Source of the DNA: Macrosoma leucophasiata
Taxonomy: Eukaryota > Arthropoda > Insecta > Lepidoptera > Hedylidae
DNA: 64,000 nucleotides
Assembly (NCBI GenBank): GCA_036365455.1
Contig: JAWQUS010000023.1
Location: forward strand, 3,906,001-3,970,000
Reading direction: 5' to 3'
The position numbers were made by a program, and so were the translations under genes. Below the pieces are notes generated by a model. That model was given only the letters and a program-made list of their open reading frames with translations. It made no database searches and had not been told where the DNA came from. Positions 9,422 through 20,464 of this stretch are shown one piece after another. The first letter of the stretch is position 1. The number at the start of each line of letters is the position of its first letter.

Positions 9422-10220
9422 TTGATTATTAAAATACTGAAAATCAAATTACTCTTACATTAAAAGTTTTTTTTTAAGTTACGAAGTTGCTGCCATCATT
9501 AGACTACTGACTGCTACTGAGACAGTTTATATGAGTATTAATATGTCAAAAAAAAAAAATATAAATGTTATTCGGATATACGTGAACAGGATTTTTTCTC
9601 GTATACAATATACGAAACTCACGTATATAATAGTGTATACGAGAAAAAACAGGTTTACAAAAAAAAGAGGAGCGCGTAACAGCCAGACGTAGCGTAGGCG
9701 GGCCGTCGTATATCCCGCCGACGAGGTATACGTATCGCGTATCCGTTGGTGTAAACCTCTGCACATATAGTTAGCGAGATGATGTCTTAAGCTGTATGTA
9801 GGTTCAGTATCCAACAACTTTAAGAATAAGACTTCGGCTTATTTTTCCTCTGTAGAGCGTCATCTCTTCCGCGATTTACCTATGTGACATTTGTCGATAA
9901 TTTTGATCAAATTTTGACTAATATCCAACTATAATTTTGCTCAAATTTTGACTAATACCGAACTATATCAATACTTACCTACGTAGACAATGTGCAGCAG
10001 AGATAACGCTCTACGAAGTCGAAATTATCCGATTGTCTCTTGCGTAGGCTCGATGTGCAATATTTTTTGCTGGATAAATTTCCTTATACACCTTCCGTTC
10101 CCCTGCTTCAATATTCATCATTCTCTTCATATTATATCACTTTGAAAATTCTATGACGGTGGAGACCATACGGTCGTGGACAAACAAACAAATATGTATA
10201 TACACTTACGTAACGTACGC
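9422..10220. other. Spacer with one hairpin (9585-9650)
   Basis: No gene seen. TTTTTTCTCGTATACA at about 9590 faces its complement TGTATACGAGAAAAAA at about 9634, with a TA-rich loop. Confidence 0.45.
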
Positions 10221-10414
10221 CCTCCAAAAAGGGGAGAAACTCGTGCCCAGCAGTGGGACGTATAATGGGTTTCCATTATTATATGATAACCTATTCAGGC
10301 TTCCAAGTACTTGTGTACTACGTGTTACTTGGAAGCCTGAATAGGTTATCATATAATAATGGCAACCCATTATACGTCCCACTGCTGGGCACGAGTTTCT
10401 CCCCTTTTTGGAGG
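10221..10414. repeat. Snap-back inverted repeat at the SINE-B tail
   Basis: Arms 10221-10310 and about 10324-10414 are near-perfect inverted copies of about 90 bp. They cover the SINE-B 3' end (CCTCCAAAAAGGGGAGAAAC, CAGCAGTGGGACGTATAATG) plus its unique flank (AACCTATTCAGGCTTCCAAG), with a loop of about 13 bp. Confidence 0.8.
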
Positions 10415-10710
10415 GAGGACTGGAGCTTACTCCACCACGCTGCTCCAATGCGGATTGGTGGAGGTGGGTAGGTTAGTGGCCAACCCGCTGTCGGATGTTG
10501 TCAAACCGCCCATAAGGCCTTCGACAAGGTTAAACGACTGCTATCTATCGATAGCAACCGGGACCGACGCTTAACGTGTCCTCCGAAGCAAGGAAACGCG
10601 CATTTAATTTGTCACTTGCGGTCACCCATCACACGACCCGACCGGGCCCGTAGTGCTTAACCGAGTAGATCGCTTCCGATCTACACCAGCCGCCGGGCCA
10701 TGCGTGCTTC
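10354..10710 (-). mobile_element. SINE-B, full length, 11-bp target duplication
   Basis: It is bounded by AGGTTATCATA at 10343-10353 and 10711-10721. The 5S-like blocks are present on the minus strand (ACTCGGTTAAGCACTACGGG, GATGGGTGACCGCAAG). Confidence 0.85.
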
Positions 10711-10844
10711 AGGTTATCATACTCAAATGTTATCTAATTCCAACAATATCACATACATAGAGATCAAACTGATAACCTTCTTTTTTAAAGTCGGTTAAAA
10801 ATTGGTCGAACTCAAATATTGTGACAAGCCGTAACTGACTGGTA

Positions 10845-10940
10845 TCCGCGCTCTGTGTGTTTCAGCTTTAAAGGGTGGCGGCGCGGCGCAGTGCGACGGT
10901 ATCGAGCGGCTCTGTGCGGGGCGCGCGCTAATAGTGATGG
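10845..10940 (+). promoter_or_regulatory. CpG-rich patch upstream of the exchanger exon
   Basis: About 90 bp of GGTGGCGGCGCGGCGCAG-like sequence stands out in AT-rich DNA, preceded by TGTGTTTCAG. It lies 1.1 kb upstream of the Nckx30C exon on the same strand. It could be a 5' UTR exon or promoter, but no splice pair can be demonstrated. Confidence 0.25.
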
Positions 10941-11305
10941 GACGAACGAGGGATCGAATCGATTGTCTGTAATCGAGATGTATCGATTTTTTGTGGTGAT
11001 GGTTGTGAAAACATTAATTGGATTGATATTTTGGAGTATATTTTAAGCGTTGCTTGAGCTTTCAGAATTTTATAGAGCAACAAGTTGTATAGGGTTAATT
11101 TACCTAGAATAGAGTACAATGTGGAATAGGAATGTTATTTATGAACAGCGATAAAAACCCAGTAGTAGTACTGTACTGTAATAGTAGTAGTACTACTACT
11201 GTACCTACTGTAATTTAAATGTATTTAGCTATGTAGGTCAGACTTCATTTAACTACAATTGTTTAGTAATTGGAAGAGTAGGGACGTGACGACCTCATCG
11301 CCATA

Positions 11306-11560
11306 TCATCATCATCATCATTTCAGCCAAAAGACGTCCACTGCTGAAACAAGGCCTCACCCAAAGAATGCCACACCGAACGGTGCTGGGCTGCCCTCGT
11401 CCAGCGATTGCCCGCGACCTTCACCAGGTCGTCGGTCCATCTTGTGGGGCGCCTGCCTACGCTTCCATTTCCGGTACGTGGATGCCACTTAAAAACTGCT
11501 CGCCATACCTGCATCGCCATATAGTAGAGGAGTATTCTTCCTTTAGCGCACGCAGCCATT
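11306..11560 (-). pseudogene. RTE-C LINE 3' end with C-terminal ORF piece
   Basis: On the minus strand it reads RPTRWTDDLVKVAGNRWTRA, QHRSVWHSLGEA, then QQWTSFG and stop, followed by GGCTGAAATGATGATGATGA. This is the conserved terminus of a lepidopteran RTE-type LINE protein and its (ATG)n tail. It is 5'-truncated. Confidence 0.75.
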
Positions 11561-11748
11561 CGAACAATGTTGGTCAAACCATTCCAATAGCTTGGCTAGT
11601 ATAAATAACGACGCGGGATAGGCAGCATCCTGCAATAAAACGACCGCCACTGCGATGGCCAATCCGCTTGCCAAGCGTTGCGATGAGCGTCTTTGGGAAA
11701 AGCTTTGTTCAGCGATGCACGTTTTTCAGCTGTAGTGAGGATGATGAG
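11556..11748 (+). repeat. Repeat-D copy
   Basis: It contains GGTCAAACCATTCCAATAG, AGGCAGCATCCTGCAATAAA and CTGCGATGGCCAATCCGC, and ends in an RTE-C-like tail (GATGCACGTTTTTCAGCTG ... GATGATGA). The shared tail suggests that RTE machinery mobilised it. Confidence 0.5.
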
Positions 11749-11959
11749 TGATCTATATTAATATGACATCCAAATTATTCTTAACGATTCTCAATGTAAA
11801 GTCATACACTCTGAACTGATTACTGTTTTTTTTTAATTCCATAAATAAAAGAGAGTGACAAGATAAAACACACAGAAATGGTATCTCATTATGTAATTTT
11901 GTTAATCAACGTATTCATCGATAAATGCATATCGAGTAACAAACAGTTGTAAAACATCG

Positions 11960-12718
11960 ATGGCAACATTGTCGCACATCACTGTTCACGTACGGTTGTT
12001 CCGTCAGTGTGCTCTCAGCCCCGGCGAGCGCGGGATGGGTGGCGCGCTGCTGCTCGCGCTGCTAGCGGCGGCGCGGGCCGGCGAGCCCAACTCCACCGAC
12101 CTCACCACCCCCGACCCCGACCTCGAGGAGAAGGCCCCCCTCTTCCCCCAGGACCTCTTCACTGAGGACCAACGCCGCTCCGGCGCCGTCCTTCTCCACG
12201 TGATTGGCATGGGCTACATGTTCGTCGCCCTCGCCATCGTCTGCGACGAATTCTTCGTCCCCGCTCTCGATGTCATCATCGAACGCCTCGCCATCCGCGA
12301 CGACGTCGCCGGCGCCACCTTCATGGCAGCCGGCGGTTCCGCTCCCGAACTGTTCACCTCCGTCATCGGCGTGTTCGTCTCCTTCGACGACGTTGGCATC
12401 GGGACGATCGTGGGCTCGGCCGTCTTCAACATTCTGTTCGTGATCGGTGCTTGCGCGTTGTTCTCCCGCACCACCCTCTCGCTCACCTGGTGGCCCCTAT
12501 TCCGTGACTGCACCTTCTACTCGATCAGCCTGCTCGTGTTGATATACTGTTTCCGTGATAACGTGATATACTGGCAGGAGGCGCTTGTGCTGTTCTCGTT
12601 GTACGGCGCGTACGTGATGTTCATGCGGTGGAACCAGCCCGTGGAACGGGCGCTCAAGAAGCTCATCTACAAGAACAAGGTGACGCGAGTCAGGAGTACC
12701 GACCAGTTGATGCCAACG
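11960..12718 (+). CDS. Nckx30C: K+-dependent Na+/Ca2+ exchanger (Nckx30C/SLC24-like), N-terminal exon
   Basis: The 253 codons end exactly at a GTGAGC donor (12719), phase 0; reading on reaches a stop at 12787, so the tail after residue 253 is intron. Residues 26-40 ([15 protein letters not shown]) look like a cleaved signal peptide, so Met26 (12035) is a more likely start than Met1; alternatively the exon begins at an upstream acceptor. Residues 64-74 ([11 protein letters not shown]) precede the membrane domain. Residues 77-110 hold a TM and [15 protein letters not shown]. Residues 115-138 are the alpha-1 repeat with [19 protein letters not shown], the ion-binding signature of NCKX proteins. 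TWWPLFRD follows at 176-183, with further TMs to about 222. SLC24 proteins exchange Na+ for Ca2+ plus K+ at the plasma membrane. The large loop and alpha-2 half must lie on later exons to the right. The exon is strikingly GC-rich against its surroundings. Confidence 0.92.
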
Positions 12719-14146
12719 GTGAGCTCGCCCGCACTAGCATGCGACGCCGGTTCGGTTGTCCCGCACTACCTAATCGGCGTCACCTAGGGACGCTTTGATA
12801 GCCGTTAGATAGATGTCATTCATTGTTCTAAGTTCATCCGTAATCATGCACTTATTCTAGGACGTTACGCACGAAAAGTGTGATTCGATAACGTATCGGT
12901 ATCGAGGCGAGTTATACAACCAATCGCGTAATACCTAGTGTTTATAATCCAGTGTTTATAGGTGCGTACGTTAGCCTGTTTGAGTTGTGTTGTTATGACG
13001 ACTGAACGGGCTCACCCCGATTGGTTACGTAACTGTCGTGACCCTATCACGTGCGGTTTTGACTTTCCAGCTATATTTTTATGTTAACGATCAGAGAGCG
13101 GGACTTCCCCGAAATTGGGTTAAGTTTTTATTGGTGTAACGATTGGCGTTTGCGTGCCACTCCCTGGCAACTCCGGCTAGCGTGATGATAAGTGTTTCTG
13201 CGTTATTGTATTCGTGTGAATTATTAGGTTTGTGTAATGCGTGATTTATTCCCAGTTCCTAATTACACTTACGAACCGTCGTGTTTTGGGCAATCTCATA
13301 TCTCGAACGATAATTAGGCGTAATATTACCAGCTTTTGCAGTGGTATACTATGAGTACATTACAACAATCACGCACTAAGCCTCTAATCACGCAAACTGT
13401 AATTGTTAAATCGAAACACAACTGTGCGTCTAAAACAGTCAGTTTATCATACAAAAATGTTTTCACACAGAAATAAATGAATTAATTATTACTATTTTCC
13501 GTAGAGAATAATAATAATTAATTCAATATACCTACAGAACACTCAATCTTATTAAAATATCGAAATCATATAAATCTAAAATTAATAAATAAAATAATAT
13601 CTCGAAAATTTGTGCGAAAAAAAATGTGTGTATTTTTGTTTTTATTTTTATGTAAGTTTAATTTTGATCAAATTCTTTTTTCATTTTGAAATATTTAAAT
13701 GATATGAAAAACATTATAGGTAACACATACTCGTACACATATATTTAAAAGCATACACATAATATTTATTTTTTAATATCTCCTCACTCGTCGCTGTATA
13801 AATATGATAATAACGGCACAAATATTCGCGATTTTACGAAATATACGAAAAATCGGTAGTTGTAACCAATTTCTATTTCTTTATTTACCTCCTTATTTGT
13901 AACTAAAAAATCTAAAAATTGCTGAATTGTCATGGGTGATTTCTTTCTTAGAAAATCTAAAAATAATATAGCATCAGGTTTGTAGCTAGACTCCTCAGAA
14001 ACGGCTTGACCGGTTCTTATGTTTTTTTTGGATATATATGTCTAATGATATGGTCTAAAAATAGTTTCTAAACAAGTTTTTATACCGCTTAGGCGATACA
14101 AAGTTCGCTGAGACAGCTAGTAAACTATTATTATTTTCATACCAGC
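12719..14146 (+). other. Exchanger intron, no other feature seen
   Basis: The sequence follows the donor of the exchanger exon and becomes very AT-rich from about 13440. No second exon is recognised inside the window. Confidence 0.6.
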
Positions 14147-14265
14147 TATTGCCCGCGGCTTCGCCCGCGTGGATGTCGTTTTATAAATATTTTTTCTTTG
14201 CTATAAGCATCACGGAGCCCGAGACCTTTCCAACGAATGCAAAACCGTGGAAATCGATAAAACCG
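14147..14265 (+). repeat. TTGCCCGCGGCTTCGCCCGCG-type repeat, 3'-truncated
   Basis: Matches 1388-1510 (ACGGAGCCCGAGACCTTTCC, CCAACGAATG) and stops at GTGGAAATCG. Confidence 0.55.
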
Positions 14266-14285
14266 ACTTCTTAGAATGTAGTTTT

Positions 14286-14574
14286 ACTGGTGGTAGAGCT
14301 CCAGTGACAGAGCTCACGGGCGTAGGCACCACCGCATTACCTAATATACTTGCCGCTAAATGGTAGTGTTCAGCACTATCGTGTTCCGGTCAGGTGGTAA
14401 TGTACGGCCCTGTAATTTTCGGTACAGAGGCATAACGCCTTAGGCCTCAGGAGTGGTAACGCATCTGCATTTTTACCTTTGGGTCATTGTGTGGGTGTCT
14501 ATAGGCTGCAGTCATCACTTAACATCAATGTGAACTGTATGCTTGTTTGCCACTTTTAAAACATAAAAAAAAAA
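14286..14574 (+). mobile_element. SINE-A, full length
   Basis: Starts ACTGGTGGTAGAGCTCC and ends ACATAAAAAAAAAA. Young subfamily (GTGTTCCGGTCAGGTGGTAA). Layout and several blocks (GTTCCGGT, CCGGCACAGAGGCATAAC) resemble the Metulj SINEs of butterflies. Confidence 0.85.
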
Positions 14575-14708
14575 GTTATTGTGTGATATAGAATGTATAC
14601 AGTGAAAGTTGAGGTCGTAGACAACATTCTTCACAGACTGTCTACTTCTTCTCTCTTCTTCTTCTGCTCTCTTTTTACTACAAAAGTTTCAGAGGTTCAA
14701 TACAGTCG

Positions 14709-15171
14709 TTTTTTTTTGTATTTAACGTAGGTAGCCAATTAGCATGCAGTTCTCAGGTGCGTTGCCACCCCTGAAACCTTAGTCTTATGTCTCTGTGATA
14801 GTTTTTAGGGAACCATATTACCAACTAACAGGAACACGATAGTGGCACACCGCGGATACTCCGCCAAAATTCCATACAAACGCTTAATTTGGTCTCTATT
14901 ACTCAGACATCAATAAGTGACGTGTATTTACACGTGCACCTGTGTGCGTAGCACGTAGAGAATACCAAACGTCGCCCATAAGAGTGGTTGGGACGTGGTT
15001 GGGTGAGGCGGGGAAATCGGGCGGGACGTCGAAGTGTCCATTCTATACGTAGTATTATTACATATTCTCTGATAGTGGTGAACACTACCATTGGCATGGC
15101 AGCATATAGATTAGGTAATGCGATGGTGCCTACGCCCTCGATCTCCTACATTTGGAACTCTACAACCAGAA
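14709..15171 (-). mobile_element. SINE-A, older subfamily, split by M
   Basis: Head and tail match the family. The M insertion 14845-15071 interrupts it at ACGATAGTG, with ATAGTG repeated on both sides. Confidence 0.75.
14845..15071 (-). mobile_element. M element, copy 2, in SINE-A
   Basis: Reverse complement of 6254-6469, from GCACACCGCGGATAC to CATATTCTCTG. Flanks repeat ATAGTG (14839-14844, 15072-15077), possibly GATAGTG. No terminal inverted repeat. Confidence 0.75.
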
Positions 15172-15187
15172 CAAATCATCATGGTAT

Positions 15188-15472
15188 ACTGGTGGTAAAG
15201 CTCCAGTGACGGAGCTCGCGGGCGTAGGCACCACCGCATAACCTAATATACTTGCCCCTAAATGGTAGTGTACAGCACTATCGTGTTCCGGTCAGGTGGT
15301 AATGTACGGCTCTGTAATTTTCGGCACAGAGGCATAACACCTTATGTCTCAGGAGTGGTAACGCATCTGCATTTACACCTTGGTCTTTGTGTGGGTGTAA
15401 ATAGGCTGCAGTCATCACTTAACATCAATGTGAACTGCATGCTTGTATGCCACTTCCATTACATTAAAAAAA
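15188..15472 (+). mobile_element. SINE-A, full length
   Basis: ACTGGTGGTAAAGCTCC to ACATTAAAAAAA; young subfamily. Confidence 0.85.
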
Positions 15473-15692
15473 GTTACAGTACGCATATAAGCATAAAAAT
15501 ATCTAAGAACATTTATAGTTACGCCCATTCCATCACAAAACAAGTGTACAGCTGTACTCCGTTTACGTAACACGAGCTTTTAAAAACCACAACAGCGGCC
15601 TTCTAATAGACCTTACGGAGTTACGAGCCTACATTCAGTGCGAGTAGATATTCTAATGAGATGCTTTGTAGGCCTCTGTGATTCGTTCAGAC

Positions 15693-15992
15693 TTTTTTTT
15701 TTTTTTTTTTTTTTAATGTAATGGGCGTGGCAAACAAGCATGCAGTTCACATTGATGTTAAGTGATGACTGCAGCCTATAGACACCCACATGAAGACCAA
15801 GGTCTAAATGCAGATGCGTTACCACTCCTGAGGCCTAAGGTGTTATGCCTCTGTGCCGGAAATTACAGGGCCGTACATTACCACCTGACCGGAACACGAT
15901 AGTGCTGAACACTACCATTTAGCGGCAAGTATATTAGGTAATGCGGTGGTGCCTACGCTCGCGAGCTCCGTCACTGAAGCTCTACCACCAGT
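15693..15992 (-). mobile_element. SINE-A, full length
   Basis: A 22-base T run (complement of the A tail) and head CTACCACCAGT; young subfamily. Confidence 0.85.
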
Positions 15993-16137
15993 AAAAAACT
16001 TGGTGTCTTTTGACTTTTGCTTTTGCTAGTGCGTTGTAGGTAAAATTAGTCTACATTTCAATATACCTGTGTGTGTTGTAAAAGATTTCTATGTTGAAAA
16101 ATATGCATATACAAATAGGTACTTTTGTACAGTTTTT

Positions 16138-16416
16138 ACTGGTGGTAGAGCTCCAGTGACAGAGCTCACGGGCGTAGGCACCACCGCATTAACTAATATA
16201 CTTGCCGCTAAATGGTAGTGTTCAGCACTATCGTTTTCCGGTCCGGTGGTAATGTACGGCCCTGAAATTTCCGGCACAGAGGCATAACGCCTTTTTCCTC
16301 AGGGGTGGTAACGCATCTGCATTTTGACCTTGGTCTTTGTGTGGGTGTCTATAGGTTGCAGTCATCACTTAACATCAATGTGAACTGCATGCTTGGTGTC
16401 ACTGCCATTACATAAA
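16138..16416 (+). mobile_element. SINE-A, full length
   Basis: ACTGGTGGTAGAGCTCC to CATTACATAAATAA; young subfamily with a short tail. Confidence 0.85.
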
Positions 16417-17113
16417 TAAGTAGTAACGTAACGATATACTCGTATTACCTGCATTACCACCCTTTCTGATCCAAGCTGACGACCTCTGAGTCTTTAGAAT
16501 AGTCCAGAGAAAGTATAAGTTTTTCTTAAAGTGTAGTACTAGCATAAATGTTACCATACAAAAGTTACAAATATATTATATTTCAAACAGGTTTTTTTTT
16601 TATTAAGAAAACAATAAATAATGCACTAATTATAAAACTTATTTCACTTATGAAAATTTCAATTTCTGAACTAATAATTTGCCGATATTTTTATATAATT
16701 AGTTGCTGTCTGGATCTTCGTATCGCTTTAGCAGTTTCAAATAGTTTACAACCTATTCTCAGGCCGATTGAATGTACCTACACAAATCATTTCATTAAGA
16801 TAGGTTAGGCCATTTTGGAGGAGTATTGTTACAGACATGTGAATTTTATATATTAGATTTTCCGGGTGAAGCAGAGGTACATTCCAAAGTACGTGATCAT
16901 TAGGGAATGGACAACAAAATTAAACCTTCTAGAGGTCTCAATTAACACTCTTGGGACCTAAGATTAAGATACCAATGTATTATTACGGTTTCTGCGTGCA
17001 ATCACCATCTGACCGCAGAACCAATGAGCACCAGTAAAATGTGAGTTGTGAAATGAAAAAAACGATATGAAATGACGTTCATATGTAAATAGGATTCTTC
17101 CATTTCCTATCGT
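16417..17113. other. No gene or clear repeat seen
   Basis: AT-rich spacer. A T run at about 16592-16601 is the only low-complexity patch. Confidence 0.5.
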
Positions 17114-17305
17114 GACTATCGGGTTCCGGTGTGATGGCAATGTATGGCTCCTATAATGACTGTCACACATACATACCAAGTTTGGTTTCAGGGGGGGAAG
17201 CGCATCTGCACACTTTGGTCTTTGTGTGAGTGTCTATAGGCTGCTGTCAACACTTAACATTAATATGAACTGCATGCTTGTTCGTCACCTTCATTACAAA
17301 AACAA
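17114..17305 (+). mobile_element. SINE-A 3' fragment, diverged
   Basis: Aligns from GGGTTCCGGTGTGATGG to the tail CATTACAAAAACAAA with many changes; an old copy. Confidence 0.65.
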
Positions 17306-18017
17306 ATGTATTTATGTACTAATCAGAATAAGCTGCAGTATTCACGTACCAAAATTGTAAACCATGTGTTTGTTTACCCCTTCCTAAAAAGGTATCATCG
17401 CTAAAGTGTAGCTGTAATCGTCACTCCCGTGTTCCAAAAATAAACCAAAACTCACACATGCACGTATAGATTACTCGTCTATCATTCACATACACACACA
17501 CATGTAAGACAGTCGTTACATTGCAATTTCCCTCTACGAAAACTTGCTACGTCAATACACTACGAGGCTACGGCGCTACGCTAATAGCTTTGAAGACTAT
17601 TAAAATCCGGCCAAGAGTGAGTCATCGTTGAACTGACGCAACCAAGGTTCCGTATAAAATAAAAGCTCTTAGGTTCGGGTGCACCAAAATATGTTAAGGT
17701 TTGTGGCTGACTCACTTACAGTTCACACACATGACACATAACAGCGTAAAAATTAATTAAATACTTACATAACATAAATCTAAAAACATAAATAAGTAAA
17801 CACTTAAAGCTAAATATTACAAAAATAACTACATACAATACAATAAATATTCGGTCTCTTAAATAACTATATAAAAGTATTAACAAACATAAACTACTAA
17901 TATCATACAACAATAAATTTACATATCAAAATTAAATAATAAATAATTAAAATATTTCATATCAAATTATCAGGCGCGTGCTTATGCAATTAGAGCGTCC
18001 ATTGTTTTATGAACTAC
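17306..18017. other. Spacer with a short L-repeat scrap
   Basis: 17607-17660 (CCGGCCAAGAGTGAGTC, AAGGTTCCGTATAAAAT) is a piece of the L repeat found at 20572. The rest is AT-rich with nothing recognised. Confidence 0.4.
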
Positions 18018-18092
18018 CAATGTTGCGCGAGCGCATGGTGCGGCAGGCCTCGCCAGTCTGTTCTTGGTAATCCACCGCGAAGCCCGTGTCGC
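18018..18092 (-). CDS. Possible small exon, unknown gene
   Basis: A GC-rich island of 75 bp on the minus strand lies between CAACAG| and |GTAGTT. One frame is open and reads DTGFAVDYQEQTGEACRTMR then SRNI. The composition contrast with its AT-rich flanks and the size (a multiple of three) make it exon-like. Against this, the acceptor has a poor pyrimidine tract, and no family is recognised. It could equally be an unassigned GC-rich repeat. Confidence 0.25.
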
Positions 18093-18454
18093 CTGTTGAC
18101 CGATACCTACCTAAATAATCTCTCGCGCTTGCTTGCGTTTTGCAATCAAAACTTTCACTCCTTTCTTTTCTATATCTGATTCTGTGTTTTATCTCTTTCT
18201 GTACTTACTTACTCCTTCAATCTATCTGTGGTATTGTGAACTTTCTTCTGTGTGTATAATAAACTCAGTGTATGACTTTGTAAGTGAACTCTTTTCTTCT
18301 TTCTTCCTTTCTCCGCACATTCACCCAACACACCAGACACCACAAGTTAAAGTTTTTGTAAAAATTCATACAATTTCTAAGGACTTCTCCTTCATTCAAA
18401 GACAAACTTCACTGAGGTTTTAAAATCTGTCAAAACTCAAACTCAACTCAAAAA

Positions 18455-19085
18455 ATCATTTAATCACTTGGAAATAATACAATTTGCTGGTGATAGGTCA
18501 AATTGCCAATATAAAATTAAAGCGAATAACAACTGATACGTTGATTAATATGTCAAAGTAAATAAATTAATAATAGTCCAAAAATACTTAATAATAAAAA
18601 TAGGTATCAACAGAATGTTCCATACTCTCTTTTACAAACGGCAAGATAAGACTAAACAAAAAAATATGGGACATTCTTTGTCATTCACTGGCAGAGTTCC
18701 AAAGCCCACATTACTGAGAAAAAACCTGCCAAAACAAAACTCAGTAGGGTCTTTTCAAAATATGTTCCTTAAAACTATTTTCACAATATGAAACTTATAA
18801 CTATGTTTTACAATATCAAGTACAATGCACATTCATTTCACAAAATTATTGTTTAGTCTTGTGGAGCTAGACCAGCATTTGTCCAGGCATCTCTATCCTT
18901 TAGATAGTCATCGAGTTTATAGTACGCATTTTTGCGTAGTGTGCGTTTAATACATGACTTGAATTTATTATCAGTAAGTTCAAGAATGTTGGATGGAATT
19001 TTGTTATAAAACTGTATACAACATGTTAGGAAACATTTATGTGTTTTCGATAGGCGAAAACTTGGAAATACTAATTTATTTTTAT
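18455..19085 (-). pseudogene. CR1/Jockey-type LINE: ORF2 C-terminus and 3' UTR
   Basis: On the minus strand from about 19080 to a stop at 18853 the frame reads NKLVFPSFRLSKTHKCFL, then FYNKIPSNILELTDNKFKSC, AYYKLDDYLKDRDAWTN and GLAPQD, without any Met. This matches the usual C-terminus of lepidopteran non-LTR retrotransposons (RLSK..., xYNKxP, DYxxDxDAW). The 3' UTR (18455-18852) recurs at 39165-39500. The element is 5'-truncated at a TA-rich microsatellite. Confidence 0.7.
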
Positions 19086-19165
19086 TTTTATTGTATATAT
19101 TATATGTATATATATATATGTGTATATTTTTATTGTATATATATGTATGTTATACATACATTATC
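19086..19165. repeat. (TATA/GTATAT) microsatellite
   Basis: Simple TA-rich repeat at the truncated 5' end of the LINE fragment. Confidence 0.6.
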
Positions 19166-19281
19166 AAACAGAAATTAAATTTCTTATTTTTTTTCTACTT
19201 TACTTGTGTTACATTATTTTATGCCAAATTTCATGATTATATGTCAATGGGATGTATTACATAGATTTTATGCTGATGCTA

Positions 19282-19505
19282 TGTGAACTGCATGCTTGTT
19301 TGCCACTTCCAATACATTAAAAAAAAGTTATGTCTGCAGCCTATCGAAATCTACACACAAATTAAAGATCAGAATGCAGATGCGTTGCCACCCCTAAGAC
19401 CTATGTTGTTACATCTCTGTGATAGTTATAATAGGCCATAGAAATTTTCTAGTAGAAAACCATCTAACCAAAACACTAGTGCTGAACACTACCATGTAGC
19501 GATGA
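19282..19505. mobile_element. SINE-A fold-back chimera
   Basis: 19282-19327 is the plus-strand 3' end (GTGAACTGCATGCTTG to the A tail). It is joined directly to a minus-strand older-subfamily body from 19331 (CTGCAGCCTATCG, CCACCCCTAAGACC). The two parts point at each other. Confidence 0.65.
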
Positions 19506-19509
19506 AAAT

Positions 19510-20200
19510 GATCCGTTAAGGCGTTTCAAAAGACCGCGCGCCGCCGCGGTAGGCGGTGAAGTGGATTTCATGTCTTTTTTTTTTAGAACTGCCTTAAATT
19601 ATGCAGGCGGCCTGTCTCGAGACGGCACTAGTCTACTTCACCGGGCAATCGGCGAGCGCAAAAGGCGCTCCAGGCTAAGCAAAAAAGCGCAACTGCCTAA
19701 GGGTGACCCATGCGGGTCCGTGCCTCGGCTTAGGACGTTGCGGAGGTACATATTATTATGAGACATGCGATTATGGGTTTTGCAACTTTCGCTCTACTCC
19801 ATTCGACGGTTGGCGATAGCCGGAATGTCATCGGCTTCGCGGGGCTAGGGACGGGCGAGGCGCGAAACGCGTCGACGTGTTATATGGGCTGTTGTTGTAC
19901 AATATTGTAAGTGTGATTGCATAGCGGCGATGGCCAACGTGGTCTCATCGTCCGGGTCTTGTAGGACGTGCCTTGGACGTCTCCTTTTGGCGCGATCAAA
20001 AGGAGTGTAAATCGCTGCCGCTCTGACTAGCGGATTCGGGTGATGACTAGCCCGATCGAAATAGCGAGGGGCCGGAGTTCTCGCTTGGCCTCTATTAAAT
20101 ACGTTGATACCCTACACTACACCGCCCGACCGCGCGGACTAGTTTACTCACCTCCACGTGAGTAAATCGCTTTAGGGTTCTTTTTTCCTATATAAGTCCA
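19510..20200. other. GC-rich block, probably LINE 3' debris
   Basis: The block has far higher GC than its surroundings. It contains a T run (19578-19585) next to AGAACTGCCTTAAATTATGC, which on the minus strand is a 3' end with A tail. The rest (CGGCGAGCGCAAAAGGCGC, TTGGACGTCTCCTTTTGGCG) has no long frame. I suspect an R1-like LINE 3' region but cannot prove it. A small AGGGTTCT/AGAACCCT hairpin lies at 20173-20209. Confidence 0.35.
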
Positions 20201-20464
20201 GAACCCTAAAATGATGCATTGTTCGTACCCAGTGCTACGCTCGGCTACGGGTTTACTTGAAAATAAAGGTTTTGTGTTGAGAAATAATGCCTCTATTGTA
20301 TCAAATTATGAAATTTGTTTTATACAGTATATAACAATGCTGTGTTGTTTGAACGTGTTGATGAAAGGAAAATTAACGGAAACGCTACTACCTACGCTAT
20401 TTTTAAACGTGTATGATGAAATAAATCTTTAGATCGTATATTACTTTATACATTATGACATGTT

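Noticed and set aside
12214..12513. Antisense and shifted frames over the exchanger exon
   Set aside because: GC-rich coding DNA leaves shadow frames open; only the plus frame shows the NCKX signature.
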